Shown: positions 1 through 9,618 of the stretch, one piece after another
Layout of the letters: every line of letters starts with the position of its first letter
How positions within the stretch are numbered: position 1 is the first letter of the stretch
Assembly (NCBI GenBank): GCA_947460595.1
Contig: CANHGS010000012.1
Coordinates: 38,212-102,211 of the forward strand
DNA from: Bacteroidota bacterium
Lineage (GTDB): Bacteria; Bacteroidota; Bacteroidia; Chitinophagales; Chitinophagaceae
Length of the DNA: 64,000 nucleotides
Reading direction: 5' to 3'
Translations under genes and position numbers: made by a program
Notes under the pieces: generated by a model
Seen by the model: only the letters and a program-made list of their open reading frames with translations
Told to the model about the DNA's origin: nothing
The model's database searches: none

Positions 1-620
1 ATAATTTTATTGGCGTCAAATACCATATTCAGTACCCACATCCTGAAAACCTAATTGCCTTGCATAATTTTAAAGATGGGTATTGTGGTATTTCTCAAAT
101 TGAAGCTGGAAAATCCTGTCTATGTTATATGACAACTGCTGCAAATCTGCAACAAAACGGCAATAGTATAGAACAACTAGAAGCATCTGTACTTTGGAAA
201 AATCCTAAACTTAAAACCATCTTTAAAGAAGCAGAAATGCTTTCTGAAAGACCATTGACCATATCACAAATAAGTTTTCAACAGAAAAAAAGGGTAGAAA
301 ATCACCTGCTATTCATTGGAGACGCCGCTGGTATGATACCTCCTCTTTGTGGCAATGGAATGAGTATGGCCATGCATGGTAGCAAATTAGCTTTTCAAAA
401 CATTGATGAATACTTTGGGGTACACAGGAACAGGAATCTATTGGAATCAAATTATGAACAGCAATGGAACCAACATTTTTCAATGCGTATTCAAACAGGT
501 AAACTAGTTCAACGCATGTTTGGAAATGAAAGTATAACTGGCTTTTTCTTAAATACCATGAGTCTTGTTCCTAGTTTAAGTAAAAGAGTCATTGAAGCTA
601 CACATGGAAGAACCTTTTAA
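1..620 (+). CDS. FAD-dependent oxidoreductase, geranylgeranyl-reductase family (5' end outside window)
   Basis: The reading frame is open from the first bases of the window, so the N-terminus, including the Rossmann GxGxxG that binds FAD, lies outside; the TTG at 60 is only the first in-window start-like codon. The visible ~205 residues contain the motif GDAAGMIPPLCGNGMSMA, the second FAD-binding signature of geranylgeranyl-reductase/halogenase-like flavoproteins. Members reduce or hydroxylate isoprenoid or polyketide intermediates; in Bacteroidetes they often sit beside type III polyketide synthase or pigment genes, but those neighbours are not visible, so the substrate is unknown. The 3' end overlaps the convergent epimerase gene by 4 bp. 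Confidence 0.75.
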   Translation, partial: NFIGVKYHIQYPHPENLIALHNFKDGYCGISQIEAGKSCLCYMTTAANLQQNGNSIEQLEASVLWKNPKLKTIFKEAEMLSERPLTISQISFQQKKRVENHLLFIGDAAGMIPPLCGNGMSMAMHGSKLAFQNIDEYFGVHRNRNLLESNYEQQWNQHFSMRIQTGKLVQRMFGNESITGFFLNTMSLVPSLSKRVIEATHGRTF

Positions 621-1804
621 TTCAACCGATGTAACATTTCTATACACATTCTAGTATTGTGGTAAGGGCATTTCCAAAATCCCGCTTTATCCTCTTGAAC
701 CATTTTAGAATAGTCTGCATTTACTCCCCAAAACCATTCTCCTTTATCATAATCAAGTAAATGTTTTTTAATAAAACGCCAACTATTAAAAACTATTTCT
801 ACATTTTGTTGATGGCCATTCAATTGCCAAGCATTCATCCAACCAACCATGGCTTCCGCTTGTTGCCACCAATGCCTTTCCTTATTCCAAACTGTTTGAT
901 TAGTATTTGATTCATTCATCAAACCCCCATCAGCATCCAATCCTGTTCTAGCTGCATCGGCAATTAACAATATCACTTGCTTAGTTAACAATAGTTGTTT
1001 TTCATCTTCTACTAATTTAGCAGCTTCCCAAATTAGCCAACTGGCTTCAATATCATGACCGTAAGAAATACTATCTGACTCTAATATCCAATCTTCAGAA
1101 AAGAATAAATGTAAATGCCCTTGGGGAGATATAAAAGATTGTTTAAAAATTTTTAATAATTCAAGAATACTAGTTTTCAATTTTCTATTAGGCCAGATCT
1201 TAAACAAATTGGAATAGGCCTCTAGTAAATGTAAATGCGTATTCATTGTTTTAGGAGAATCTTGGTCTTTATTACTCAATTGAGGGGATTCTAAAACCGC
1301 CCACCCTTGTGTAAAAGCTTCAAAATATCCTCCATGAACTTTATCAAGTGTTTTTGTTTCTAACAATTCATATAGTTCTTTGGCCAATACCAAGGCTTCT
1401 TTAGATTCAAAAGCCATATGGTATTCTGCTAAAGCATATATACAAAAAGCAATACCATAAACTTGCTTTTTAGTATCTAACGGCTTTCCACTTGCATCAA
1501 CAGCCCAAAACATTCCTCCAAAAGTTTTGTCATAGAAATAGGTACATAGATATTTTAAAGCCCTTTGTGCCATTTGCAAATATTGGGCCTGTTTGGTTTG
1601 TTGATATCCAGCAGAAAAAGCATACAAAATTCTAGCATTCAAAACCAAACCTTTAGGAGCTGTATCAGCTACAATTCCGTGGTGGTTAATCTTTCCAAAA
1701 AAGCCTCCTTGCGCTAAGTCTACTGTATGTTCTTTCCAATAATCCAGAATTCTAATTAATTCAATAGATAAAGCTGATTCCAATTCAGAAAACCTATTTT
1801 CCAT
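617..1804 (-). CDS. AGE-family epimerase, probable mannobiose (cellobiose) 2-epimerase
   Basis: A 395-residue protein of the N-acylglucosamine 2-epimerase (alpha6/alpha6 barrel) family. Residues expected of cellobiose/mannobiose 2-epimerases are visible: R58 (NARILYAF), H190 ([14 protein letters not shown]), H250 ([10 protein letters not shown]), [12 protein letters not shown], and H382 near the C-terminus (CPYHNTRMC). There is no signal peptide, so it is cytoplasmic. In the known pathway it converts beta-1,4-mannobiose to mannosyl-glucose, which the adjacent GH130 enzyme then phosphorolyses. It is the last gene of the mannan operon and its start overlaps the GH130 gene by 11 bp, suggesting translational coupling. 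The family call is secure; the preference for mannobiose over cellobiose is inferred from context. Confidence 0.85.
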   Translation of the reverse strand: MENRFSELESALSIELIRILDYWKEHTVDLAQGGFFGKINHHGIVADTAPKGLVLNARILYAFSAGYQQTKQAQYLQMAQRALKYLCTYFYDKTFGGMFWAVDASGKPLDTKKQVYGIAFCIYALAEYHMAFESKEALVLAKELYELLETKTLDKVHGGYFEAFTQGWAVLESPQLSNKDQDSPKTMNTHLHLLEAYSNLFKIWPNRKLKTSILELLKIFKQSFISPQGHLHLFFSEDWILESDSISYGHDIEASWLIWEAAKLVEDEKQLLLTKQVILLIADAARTGLDADGGLMNESNTNQTVWNKERHWWQQAEAMVGWMNAWQLNGHQQNVEIVFNSWRFIKKHLLDYDKGEWFWGVNADYSKMVQEDKAGFWKCPYHNTRMCIEMLHRLN

Positions 1805-2981
1805 GATACCCTATTGAAGCATTTTTATTTATAATATTAATTATGGTAGTTACAGTAGTGCTAGACCTTAATCCATCTGCTGCATTATTGATAACATAAT
1901 CCAACAACTGATCAATTGAGGAAACGGCTACATGTACTCTAGTATCTGAAGATGCATAGTAAATAAATACGGTTCCATTGTTGTCCAATATCCACCCATT
2001 ACTAAAGGCAACATTTGACACATCCCCTACCCGCTCTTCCCCTTCTGGCGCAATAAAATATCCCGCAGGCTTATAGATTACTTTAGTTAAGTCTTCTAAA
2101 TCTGTTAGAAAAAGATATAAAACATAGCGCAAGCCAGCTGCCGTATTTCTAACGCCGTGTGCTAAATGTAACCACCCTTTAGCAGTTTTAATAGGTGCTG
2201 GCCCTGACCCATTTTTAGCCTCGTAAACAGTATGATATTCTTTTTTATCCAGTATCACTTCTTCATTAACAATTGCAGGAGAAATAGACTCACTTAAACC
2301 AAAGCCAATACCACCTCCCGAACCCGCGTCTATAAAACTATCCTGTGGTCTTGTATAAAAAGCATATTTACCTTGTACAAATTCTGGATGTAATACCACA
2401 TTTCTTTGTTGGGCAGATTTGGTTACTAAATCAGGAAGTCTTTCCCAATTAATTAAATCTTTGGTCCTTGCAATACCGCATTGAGCAATTGCGGCACTTT
2501 GATCACCTGGTAGTGCAGCTGGGTCTCTTCTTTCCGTACAAAACAATCCGTAAACCCAGCCATCTTCATGTTCTACCAAACGCATATCATAGACATTGGT
2601 ATCTGGGTCATTAGTTTCTGGCATAATAATGGGCTTTTCCCAAAATCTAAAACCATCAATTCCATTATCACTTTCAGCCACTGCAAAGAAAGATTTTCTG
2701 TCAATACCTTCTACTCTTGGAACTAAAATGTATTTGTTGTTCCATTTTATAGCGCCCGCATTTAAAACTGCGTTGATGCCAAATCGTTCCATAAAGTACG
2801 GATTTGATTGTTCATCAAAATCATACTTCCATTGTAGTGGAATATGCTCAGCAGTTAGAACTGGATTTTGGTAACGTTGGTAACATCCATTTCCAAAACC
2901 ATTGGGTTGGTTAGTCTTTGCAAGTAATACTTCTTGTTGATGTATTAAGGCCTCTTTTCTTTGTTTGAATATTGAACTCAT
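1794..2981 (-). CDS. GH130 4-O-beta-D-mannosyl-D-glucose phosphorylase
   Basis: This 395-residue cytoplasmic protein has the five-bladed propeller signatures of glycoside hydrolase family 130, subfamily 1. The region [14 protein letters not shown] carries D132, aligned by eye with the proton-donor Asp of the B. fragilis mannosylglucose phosphorylase; the conserved [36 protein letters not shown] and [12 protein letters not shown] stretches follow in order. The expected reaction is mannosyl-glucose plus phosphate to mannose-1-phosphate plus glucose. It lies between the symporter (30 bp upstream) and the 2-epimerase (11 bp overlap), exactly the partners its pathway needs. The GH130 family is certain; GH130_1 specificity is very likely. 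Confidence 0.92.
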   Translation of the reverse strand: MSSIFKQRKEALIHQQEVLLAKTNQPNGFGNGCYQRYQNPVLTAEHIPLQWKYDFDEQSNPYFMERFGINAVLNAGAIKWNNKYILVPRVEGIDRKSFFAVAESDNGIDGFRFWEKPIIMPETNDPDTNVYDMRLVEHEDGWVYGLFCTERRDPAALPGDQSAAIAQCGIARTKDLINWERLPDLVTKSAQQRNVVLHPEFVQGKYAFYTRPQDSFIDAGSGGGIGFGLSESISPAIVNEEVILDKKEYHTVYEAKNGSGPAPIKTAKGWLHLAHGVRNTAAGLRYVLYLFLTDLEDLTKVIYKPAGYFIAPEGEERVGDVSNVAFSNGWILDNNGTVFIYYASSDTRVHVAVSSIDQLLDYVINNAADGLRSSTTVTTIINIINKNASIGYHGK

Positions 2982-3011
2982 CAGATACAGTATAATTTTA
3001 ATGAAATGGGA

Positions 3012-4835
3012 TTAATCTTCTAGCTTATTCCACCATGTTCTTTTCAAAATAAAAGAAATCATGAGTAATACAATAAGACAAATCCATAATGGTTGTTGCA
3101 TGCCCAAAACAAAATACATAGGAATGATAGTTAAACACAATTGGGCAATGATTCCTAATGCTACGTTGAACATATCTATTCCAAACCGATTGTTAGGTTT
3201 AAAATTAGGATCCTTTGCCATTACTGACTCTTGAATAGGTTTCCAAAAGCCCCAAGGTCTAACCGTTTTATAAAATGATTCTAAAGTTTCAGTGTCAGTT
3301 GGTGGTGCAGAAAAAGTACCAATAATAGAACCCGTAATAGAAATCAAGAACAACCAAGGCCAATTGTAAAGGGGCAATCCGTCAAACACATACGGGAAGA
3401 CTAATGCAGCTACTATGCCACTCATCATACCCCAAAAGAAACCGCTAGCATTAAAACGCCACCAATACCATTTGAGCACATTGGCCGCTATATATCCTCC
3501 ATACAATGCACCAACAATCCATTGCAAAACTGTATTTACATTTTTTGCATAAAAACCTAAAATAATACCAATGGTAACTACCACAAGGCCAACCAGATAA
3601 TTCAAAGAAATAAGTTGTTTACTATTTGCTTGGGGGTTAATGTATTTTAAGTAGATATCGTTCATGATATAAGCTTGGGCCGCATTTAATGTTCCTGAAA
3701 AAGTACCCATAAAAGCACCTAAAAGCCCGGTTAACACCAAACCTAAAACACCCACTGGCAGAAAACTATTGATGGCTCCAGGTAAGATTTTTTCAAAATC
3801 TGTTCCATTGGGTGAACTTAAATCTAATTGTTGAAAATGTAGTAATGCCAAAACCGTTAACCCAATAATCATAGTATATCTTATGGGCAATAAAATAATG
3901 GATACAAAGCCGCTCATTTTAGAGGCTTCTTTTGGAGATTTAGTTGATAAGATTTTTTGCATATCATAATTGGGGGCTGGACCTGCCAAACTTGCAAATA
4001 CCCCCTTGAACAACATCATCATAAAAAATATTCCAAATAAACCAAAACCATCTTGCTCAATTTTTTTATTGGCCTCCGGCATTAAATGGGACCAGTCCAA
4101 TTCCAACTTCCAGTTAAAAAAAGGATTTAACCAACCTTCTGGAACTTTCAATTCTCCCTTTTGCAAGTGTTGCATAGCAATTACACCTATACAAATACAG
4201 GCAACAGACATAATCAAATATTTGATAAAATCGCCCAAAACAATACTATGCATCCCTCCAAGAATTGAATAAAACATGGCAAAGAGCGTAAATACAATAC
4301 CGTAAAAATGCGGTACAAAATCAGCCGGAATATTAAAGGGCAAATAAGCACTTACCATTGACCATGGAACAAAAATTTCAATGAATTTACCAAGACCCAC
4401 AAACCCATAAGCAAGAAATCCAAAGCACCCTAACAATGCAAATACAACCGTAACATTGTGAGCCGCTTTCACTGACTTTCCAGAAACCCCAAATCGCGTA
4501 CCCAACCATTCTGCTCCTGTTGTAGCATTAGACCTCCTTAACCACTTACTCTGAAACATCATTAAAAAAACCTGATTGAATACCGGCCAAAGCCAGGGAA
4601 TCCAAATACTTTTCATTCCATAAACAAAACAAAGGGCTACCATCCACATGGTTCCACTAATATCAAACATATCAGAAGCATCACTCATACCCAACATATA
4701 CCAAGGCAAGGACTTACCCCCCATTAGATAATGTTGCTGATTAAGTCTTGCCTTTTTTCTAAGAAACCAACCAATGAGAACCATGGTTATTAAATAAGCA
4801 ACAATGATGGCAATATCAAGGAGTGCTAACTTCAT
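3012..4835 (-). CDS. sodium/solute symporter family transporter (probable mannobiose uptake)
   Basis: A 607-residue polytopic membrane protein of the sodium:solute symporter (SSS/SLC5) family, with an N-out hydrophobic start (LLDIAIIVAYLITMVLIGWFL), the typical MGGKSLPWYMLGMSDASDMF region of helices 1-2, and about 13-14 hydrophobic segments. Its position between the secreted mannanase and the cytoplasmic phosphorylase/epimerase pair makes it the likely inner-membrane importer for mannobiose or short manno-oligosaccharides, like the symporter in the equivalent B. fragilis operon. The substrate is inferred from context; the family is clear from sequence. The intergenic gaps of 27 and 30 bp support co-transcription. 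Confidence 0.88.
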   Translation of the reverse strand: MKLALLDIAIIVAYLITMVLIGWFLRKKARLNQQHYLMGGKSLPWYMLGMSDASDMFDISGTMWMVALCFVYGMKSIWIPWLWPVFNQVFLMMFQSKWLRRSNATTGAEWLGTRFGVSGKSVKAAHNVTVVFALLGCFGFLAYGFVGLGKFIEIFVPWSMVSAYLPFNIPADFVPHFYGIVFTLFAMFYSILGGMHSIVLGDFIKYLIMSVACICIGVIAMQHLQKGELKVPEGWLNPFFNWKLELDWSHLMPEANKKIEQDGFGLFGIFFMMMLFKGVFASLAGPAPNYDMQKILSTKSPKEASKMSGFVSIILLPIRYTMIIGLTVLALLHFQQLDLSSPNGTDFEKILPGAINSFLPVGVLGLVLTGLLGAFMGTFSGTLNAAQAYIMNDIYLKYINPQANSKQLISLNYLVGLVVVTIGIILGFYAKNVNTVLQWIVGALYGGYIAANVLKWYWWRFNASGFFWGMMSGIVAALVFPYVFDGLPLYNWPWLFLISITGSIIGTFSAPPTDTETLESFYKTVRPWGFWKPIQESVMAKDPNFKPNNRFGIDMFNVALGIIAQLCLTIIPMYFVLGMQQPLWICLIVLLMISFILKRTWWNKLED

Positions 4836-4862
4836 AAGGTTATTAAATATTAGATGTTGAAA

Positions 4863-6014
4863 TTATTTTTCGTAAAGTTTTAAAGCTGCAGCCCCCTTTT
4901 GAAATAAAAACTTTCCAGAAGAGTACATTTTTAAGAAATCGGGTGCTGAAGCATGGGCCGGAATGGGTAAAAAATGAGTACCAGAAGGTGCAAATTCTCT
5001 AGGCGTATTTCCCGTTATATTACCTCCATCTCGCCAAACCAACACATAAGATAACCTATGCTGTCCTATGGATTTTAAAAGGCATTCTGTCCACCATTTT
5101 GAGTAAGGTATTTTTTCATACCCTGTTTCAGCCCAAGCAGGTATTTTATTATTTTCAGCTGACATTGATTCTAATAGCCCCAGTTGCAAATCAATATTTT
5201 TGACAAAACTATTATCCTTAGACGCATCTCCATATTGATAATCATCAAAACTCAAGATATCAATAAGATCATTACCAGGATACCTTTCCATAAACGCTTC
5301 TTTTGACCTAAATCCTGCGGTATTATAAGCATATAGCAAATGATGTAATTGTTTGGTATTGCGCAAATAGGTAATAGTCATGCGCATCAATTGTTTAAAC
5401 TCTTCTGCACTGCATCTATCTTGTCCCCACCAAAACCAATTACCTGTTAACTCATGAAAGGGTCTAAAAATAACCGGCACCAATTCCCCATTGGGTGTTT
5501 TTAAACTATTTAAAAACGTAGCAACTTTATCCATCCAAGAAAGATATAAACCGTGCTTTGATCCACCGGGTAAAATCTCTTTCACTACTCCCTTTGCATC
5601 ATCCCATGCTGTCTTGCCATTTACAGGATTTCTTAAATGCCAACTAATGGTAATGACACCTCCCTTTTGGTATCCTTCAATAATATAATCCCGCATCCTG
5701 CTAAAAGACACACTGTCTAGATTATAAGTAGCGTCTATTTCAAGATGCCCCAATTCCCATCCATATACAGCAGGATACTCGCCAACTAGGTCATTCAAAT
5801 TACTTCTCCCCTTGTCTCCAAACCAATAGACCCCATATGCAAGATCGTCTTGATGTCCAAAAAGAACACCTTTATCAAGATGCTTTTTGAGATTGTTATA
5901 CAAGTTAACTGTGGCAGGGCTGGCCCTCTTATCCGCAGGCAAATCATTTTGTGCCATTAAAAAGCAATGGCAGGGGTAAATCAACAAGCATATTATAAAA
6001 AAAAGCTGTTTCAT
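4863..6014 (-). CDS. GH26 endo/exo-beta-1,4-mannanase, secreted
   Basis: A glycoside hydrolase family 26 enzyme, 383 residues from the ATG at 6014; an upstream in-frame TTG at 6023 adds only three residues and is less likely. It starts with a signal peptide (MKQLFFIICLLIYPCHCFLMAQ). Catalytic motifs are intact: acid/base Glu in FRPFHELTGNWFWWG (E188 by this start) and nucleophile Glu in PAWAETGYE (E296), plus SWHLRNP before them. It should cut beta-1,4-mannan to mannobiose in the periplasm or at the cell surface. It is the first gene of the four-gene mannan operon. No SusC/SusD pair accompanies it in this window. Confidence 0.92.
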   Translation of the reverse strand: MKQLFFIICLLIYPCHCFLMAQNDLPADKRASPATVNLYNNLKKHLDKGVLFGHQDDLAYGVYWFGDKGRSNLNDLVGEYPAVYGWELGHLEIDATYNLDSVSFSRMRDYIIEGYQKGGVITISWHLRNPVNGKTAWDDAKGVVKEILPGGSKHGLYLSWMDKVATFLNSLKTPNGELVPVIFRPFHELTGNWFWWGQDRCSAEEFKQLMRMTITYLRNTKQLHHLLYAYNTAGFRSKEAFMERYPGNDLIDILSFDDYQYGDASKDNSFVKNIDLQLGLLESMSAENNKIPAWAETGYEKIPYSKWWTECLLKSIGQHRLSYVLVWRDGGNITGNTPREFAPSGTHFLPIPAHASAPDFLKMYSSGKFLFQKGAAALKLYEK

Positions 6015-6156
6015 GAATGGCAATTGATAATGTTTTATACAAGTACAGCTAAGCTTCCCTTGGCAAACATTAGTTAGTAATCAAATATCCAAAGAAGCGG
6101 AATGAAGTTTTAATACTTTTTTATCTGTTTAAAATAGTATTTTAATCTAACTAACC

Positions 6157-7326
6157 TTATTTACGCTTGGCTTTTTCCCATAACACAGATTGATTGGAAA
6201 ATACGTATCGTTTAATACCAGCCAAAACGGCAAAATTCATCATACAAAAATAATAAGGTATAAAAAATATTTTAATCTTGATTAACCTAGACTGTATAGA
6301 CCAACCCAATAAGGCAAACCCATAAAACAGGCATTGAAAACCCAATAAAACTTGATAAATCCAATCCCCGTGGGCATGTATTACTATCACCCAGTTTAAA
6401 ATATAGGAAAGTAGTAGCAAAAATGGTGTAATAGTCCAACGCAACACTCGATGACTAAAATATTGAAAACTCAAAATAGGGAATTTGAAGGGATTCAATA
6501 AACTTGTAAGTCTTAAGAAGGATTGAATACCTCCTGCAGCAATTCTTATTTTCCTTTTTAACTCCTCTTTTGTATTGGCAGAAGCAGACTCAGTAGCATA
6601 GGCATCTGGTTCATAAATAATTCTATACCCTTTTTCTGCAATGAGCATAGAAATCATAAAATCATCTAAAATAGTATCCGGTGCTACAGGAACATATAAT
6701 TCCGTTTTTACACTGAACAATTCTCCAGCTGCACCCACTACAGAATACAATTCTGAGTCTAATGCTTTTAACTTGGATTCATATTTCCAGTAAAATCCTT
6801 CTCCCGCGGTGGCATCACCGCTACTATCAATCTGAACCCTTTTCTCTCCAGCAACTGCGCCAACTTCTGGAAACTGATAATGCCTGCATATATTCACCAA
6901 TGCCAATTCATTCAGCATAGTATTGGCATCAGTAAAAACAGCCAGTTGGGTATCTACTTCTTTCATAGCCCTATGAACTGCTACTATCTTTCCACTTCTA
7001 CCTTCTTGGTGCATTAATCTTATAGAAGGATAATTTGAAATAATAGTAGGGGTTTCATCGGTTGACCCATCGGTAACAAATAAGTACTTTACTTTGTCCT
7101 TTGGATAATCTAGAGACAAAGTATTTTTAATTTTCTCTTCTATACAATAAGCCTCGTTATAGGCTGCAACAATTACTGTAACAGTTAGAAAATCAAAATC
7201 AGGATTCATGACTGGCTTCTTTTTAAAAAGCCTTAAAAATTTGACCAGTACAAACAAAACAATTCCATAACCAGCATAGGTATAAAATACAATGCAAAGG
7301 CTTATCCAAAAAAATGTTTGTATCAT
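6157..7326 (-). CDS. membrane glycosyltransferase, GT2 family
   Basis: A 389-residue GT-A glycosyltransferase with an N-terminal membrane helix (residues 5-34) and two or more C-terminal helices (about 293-385). The GT2 residues are in place: TDGSTDE (D86), TDANT (D133, metal-binding DxD-like), DD at 221-222 and the RKIR segment at 258-261. It likely extends a lipid-linked or exported polysaccharide at the cytoplasmic face of the inner membrane. It is the last gene of the minus-strand exopolysaccharide operon, 30 bp after the preceding GT2 gene. The sugar donor and acceptor cannot be told from the sequence. Confidence 0.85.
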   Translation of the reverse strand: MIQTFFWISLCIVFYTYAGYGIVLFVLVKFLRLFKKKPVMNPDFDFLTVTVIVAAYNEAYCIEEKIKNTLSLDYPKDKVKYLFVTDGSTDETPTIISNYPSIRLMHQEGRSGKIVAVHRAMKEVDTQLAVFTDANTMLNELALVNICRHYQFPEVGAVAGEKRVQIDSSGDATAGEGFYWKYESKLKALDSELYSVVGAAGELFSVKTELYVPVAPDTILDDFMISMLIAEKGYRIIYEPDAYATESASANTKEELKRKIRIAAGGIQSFLRLTSLLNPFKFPILSFQYFSHRVLRWTITPFLLLLSYILNWVIVIHAHGDWIYQVLLGFQCLFYGFALLGWSIQSRLIKIKIFFIPYYFCMMNFAVLAGIKRYVFSNQSVLWEKAKRK

Positions 7327-7356
7327 AATAACCGTTTATAATAATTGACCAAAAAA

Positions 7357-8271
7357 CTAAGAAACTTGAAAACCTAAATTAGCACTTTCCACTTCATTGG
7401 TACAATTCCACCAAATGGCTTGAAATAAAAGGGGAATAAACTTATAGTTACCTTCCTTAAAATACATAATACTATTTCTAGGGGTAACTAAGAATAAGAA
7501 ATGAAAATAAAAGACTAATTTCTGAAAGGAATTGGCATTTCTCCTTATAAATAGAATCCGATTGCGATTCATAAAAAATTCCTTTAAAGCACTTTTTTGA
7601 CCAACTGAAACTGATTCTTTGTGATAAATCAATGCGCCCATTTCTAACCTAATTTCAAAACCAGCTTTTTTAATTCTTGCTCCCCAATCTAATTCTTCAT
7701 AATACAAGAAATAATTTTCTGCCATTAAACCTGCTTTATTAATTGCGTCTCTGGTTATCATCATGGCTGCACCATGACCAAATTCGGTAAATCCGCTTAA
7801 ATGATCAAATTGGCCTAGGTCTTTTTCAAATTGTCCAATACAAGCATTTCTAGCAGTGAAATAATTCATTTCTGTGTAACCAGCATATTGTAACGTGTCT
7901 GGCTGATGAAAATACCTGATTTTGGGAGAAATCATACCCGTTTGAGGATGTAAGTCAATGGTATCAATCAAGGTTTGAATCAATCCTACCGTGAATTCGG
8001 TGTCATTATTTACAAAAAAAAGCAATTCCCCTTTTGACTCTGCAACACCAAGATTGTTGCCACCCGCAAAGCCTAAATTGAAATTGGATCTTATAAAATG
8101 CACCCCTGGATATTTAATTGACCAGGCAGGAACAGGATTTTCTTTACTCCCATTATCTACCACAATAATCTCAAAATTTGGATATTGATTGGTTGTATAA
8201 AAAGCATCTAAAAAATCCTCTGTTACATGACTATGATTGTAATTAACCGTAATAATGGAAACTAGTTTCAT
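7357..8271 (-). CDS. rhamnosyltransferase-like glycosyltransferase, GT2 family
   Basis: The core begins MKLVSIITVNYNHSHVT and continues with IIVVDNGSKE, NLGFAGGNNLGV and FVNNDTEFT, the pattern of WbbL/RfbF-type GT2 enzymes that move rhamnose or related sugars onto O-antigen-like chains. I chose the ATG at 8271 because the core strand starts immediately after it; in-frame ATG 8292 and GTG 8307 give 7 or 12 extra residues. There is no clear transmembrane anchor apart from a hydrophobic stretch near residue 250 (FHFLFLVTP). It belongs to the exopolysaccharide cluster, separated by 126 bp from the upstream GT-B gene. The donor sugar is not determined. Confidence 0.85.
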   Translation of the reverse strand: MKLVSIITVNYNHSHVTEDFLDAFYTTNQYPNFEIIVVDNGSKENPVPAWSIKYPGVHFIRSNFNLGFAGGNNLGVAESKGELLFFVNNDTEFTVGLIQTLIDTIDLHPQTGMISPKIRYFHQPDTLQYAGYTEMNYFTARNACIGQFEKDLGQFDHLSGFTEFGHGAAMMITRDAINKAGLMAENYFLYYEELDWGARIKKAGFEIRLEMGALIYHKESVSVGQKSALKEFFMNRNRILFIRRNANSFQKLVFYFHFLFLVTPRNSIMYFKEGNYKFIPLLFQAIWWNCTNEVESANLGFQVS

Positions 8272-8397
8272 GACTTTAATTTGACTGTTCATACTGACTT
8301 CCAACACAATAACTTTTGGTCAATCCAATCAAGTATTCTTGCGCCTACAACTTGATCAATTTTTTTTACAAAAGAGAAATTTGCAAATAAGTAGTTT

Positions 8398-9618
8398 TCA
8401 ATTTTTGGATAGCCTTTCCTTATTTAAAATAGCGTGATCAATTAAGGCTACACTGTTTTCCCAAGTATGCCCTGCCGCAAACTCCTTCCTTTGATTAACC
8501 AAATCAATACTATTGGTTGCCAATGCCTCAGTTATAGAATCAATGAAGGAATACTTGTCTTCAGCAAGATAACAATGTTCCATAAATAAACGCATAGCTG
8601 CTGTTTTAGTTGCTACAACAGGTTTGCCAATGGCTAAATATTCATCAATTTTTCTGGGATAATTACCATTAGTAACTTGGTTTACAATCTGTGGATTAAT
8701 ACAAACATCAAAAGCATTGATATATTGAGGAAGCGCCGATGGATCTTTTTGACCTATAAAAAACACATTTTTACATTGGTGTAATCTGCTAGCTTTAAAT
8801 ACCTCATCTTCAGGACCTACCAAGACTAAATTCCATTCTGGCTTTGATATAGCAATATGCATCAAGACTTCAATATCTAATCTGATGCTTTGTAATGCGC
8901 CAACATATCCAACAATGGGGGATGAAATGGCAAGCATATCTGCAGGTTTTGGAAGATCCTCTGTTTGCATAAACAAATCCAATTCACAACCTTGACCTAC
9001 ATAAAATGAAAGGGGATTGTATTGCTTGCAATAATCTGCCAAATAGGTTGAATTAGCAACACAGATATCCGATTTTGCAATTAGTTCAGGCTCCAACTTT
9101 TCACCATGTTTTTTCCAATAATCAACCGCCAACATAAAATCTCTAGAATAATAAATGCTAGTCAATGGATGCAACATTTCTTTCAAGTTAAAAGAACGGA
9201 ACATATCATTGTCATTAAACAAGATAAAATCGTTAAAGCCTAATTTTTGAACAGCTGCTTGAATGCTTTGAGCGAATAGTTTGTTGTTTCGTTTATTCAA
9301 GAATTCAAATACTCCTTGTAAGGGTATCCAATTAATGGATTCAATTAACACATTGGGATACAAATTCCACAAATTGTCTTGAATTTGTACCAATCCATCC
9401 TTTGAACCATTAATCACCTCCCATCTAGTTTGAATTTTAGAATCTGATTTAGATTGATATAGGGTTTTTCTGTCTAAGGGTGCATTTACATAAATAACAC
9501 GATTATACTTGCTCCACTCAATGGCAATATTTTTACAATTACTTCCAATAGCTACATCCCATGGCTGTTGACCAACCACCACAATATCTCGGCCTTGTAT
9601 CCTTTCATTATATTGCAT
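8398..9618 (-). CDS. GT-B fold glycosyltransferase (GT1/GT4-like, TuaH-like)
   Basis: This 406-residue soluble protein has an N-terminal half opening with IVVVGQQPWDV and a C-terminal GT-B donor-binding half: VGYVGALQSIRLD, WNLVLVGPED, NVFFIGQKDPSALPQYINAFDVCINP, and NYPRKIDEYLAIGKPVVAT, where the glutamate of the K-x-x-E-Y-L motif is the usual nucleotide-sugar contact. It resembles the TuaH group of the GT4 superfamily. Its start overlaps the 3' end of the O-antigen-ligase-like gene by 11 bp, so the two are probably translationally coupled. Sugar specificity is unknown. Confidence 0.82.
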   Translation of the reverse strand: MQYNERIQGRDIVVVGQQPWDVAIGSNCKNIAIEWSKYNRVIYVNAPLDRKTLYQSKSDSKIQTRWEVINGSKDGLVQIQDNLWNLYPNVLIESINWIPLQGVFEFLNKRNNKLFAQSIQAAVQKLGFNDFILFNDNDMFRSFNLKEMLHPLTSIYYSRDFMLAVDYWKKHGEKLEPELIAKSDICVANSTYLADYCKQYNPLSFYVGQGCELDLFMQTEDLPKPADMLAISSPIVGYVGALQSIRLDIEVLMHIAISKPEWNLVLVGPEDEVFKASRLHQCKNVFFIGQKDPSALPQYINAFDVCINPQIVNQVTNGNYPRKIDEYLAIGKPVVATKTAAMRLFMEHCYLAEDKYSFIDSITEALATNSIDLVNQRKEFAAGHTWENSVALIDHAILNKERLSKN

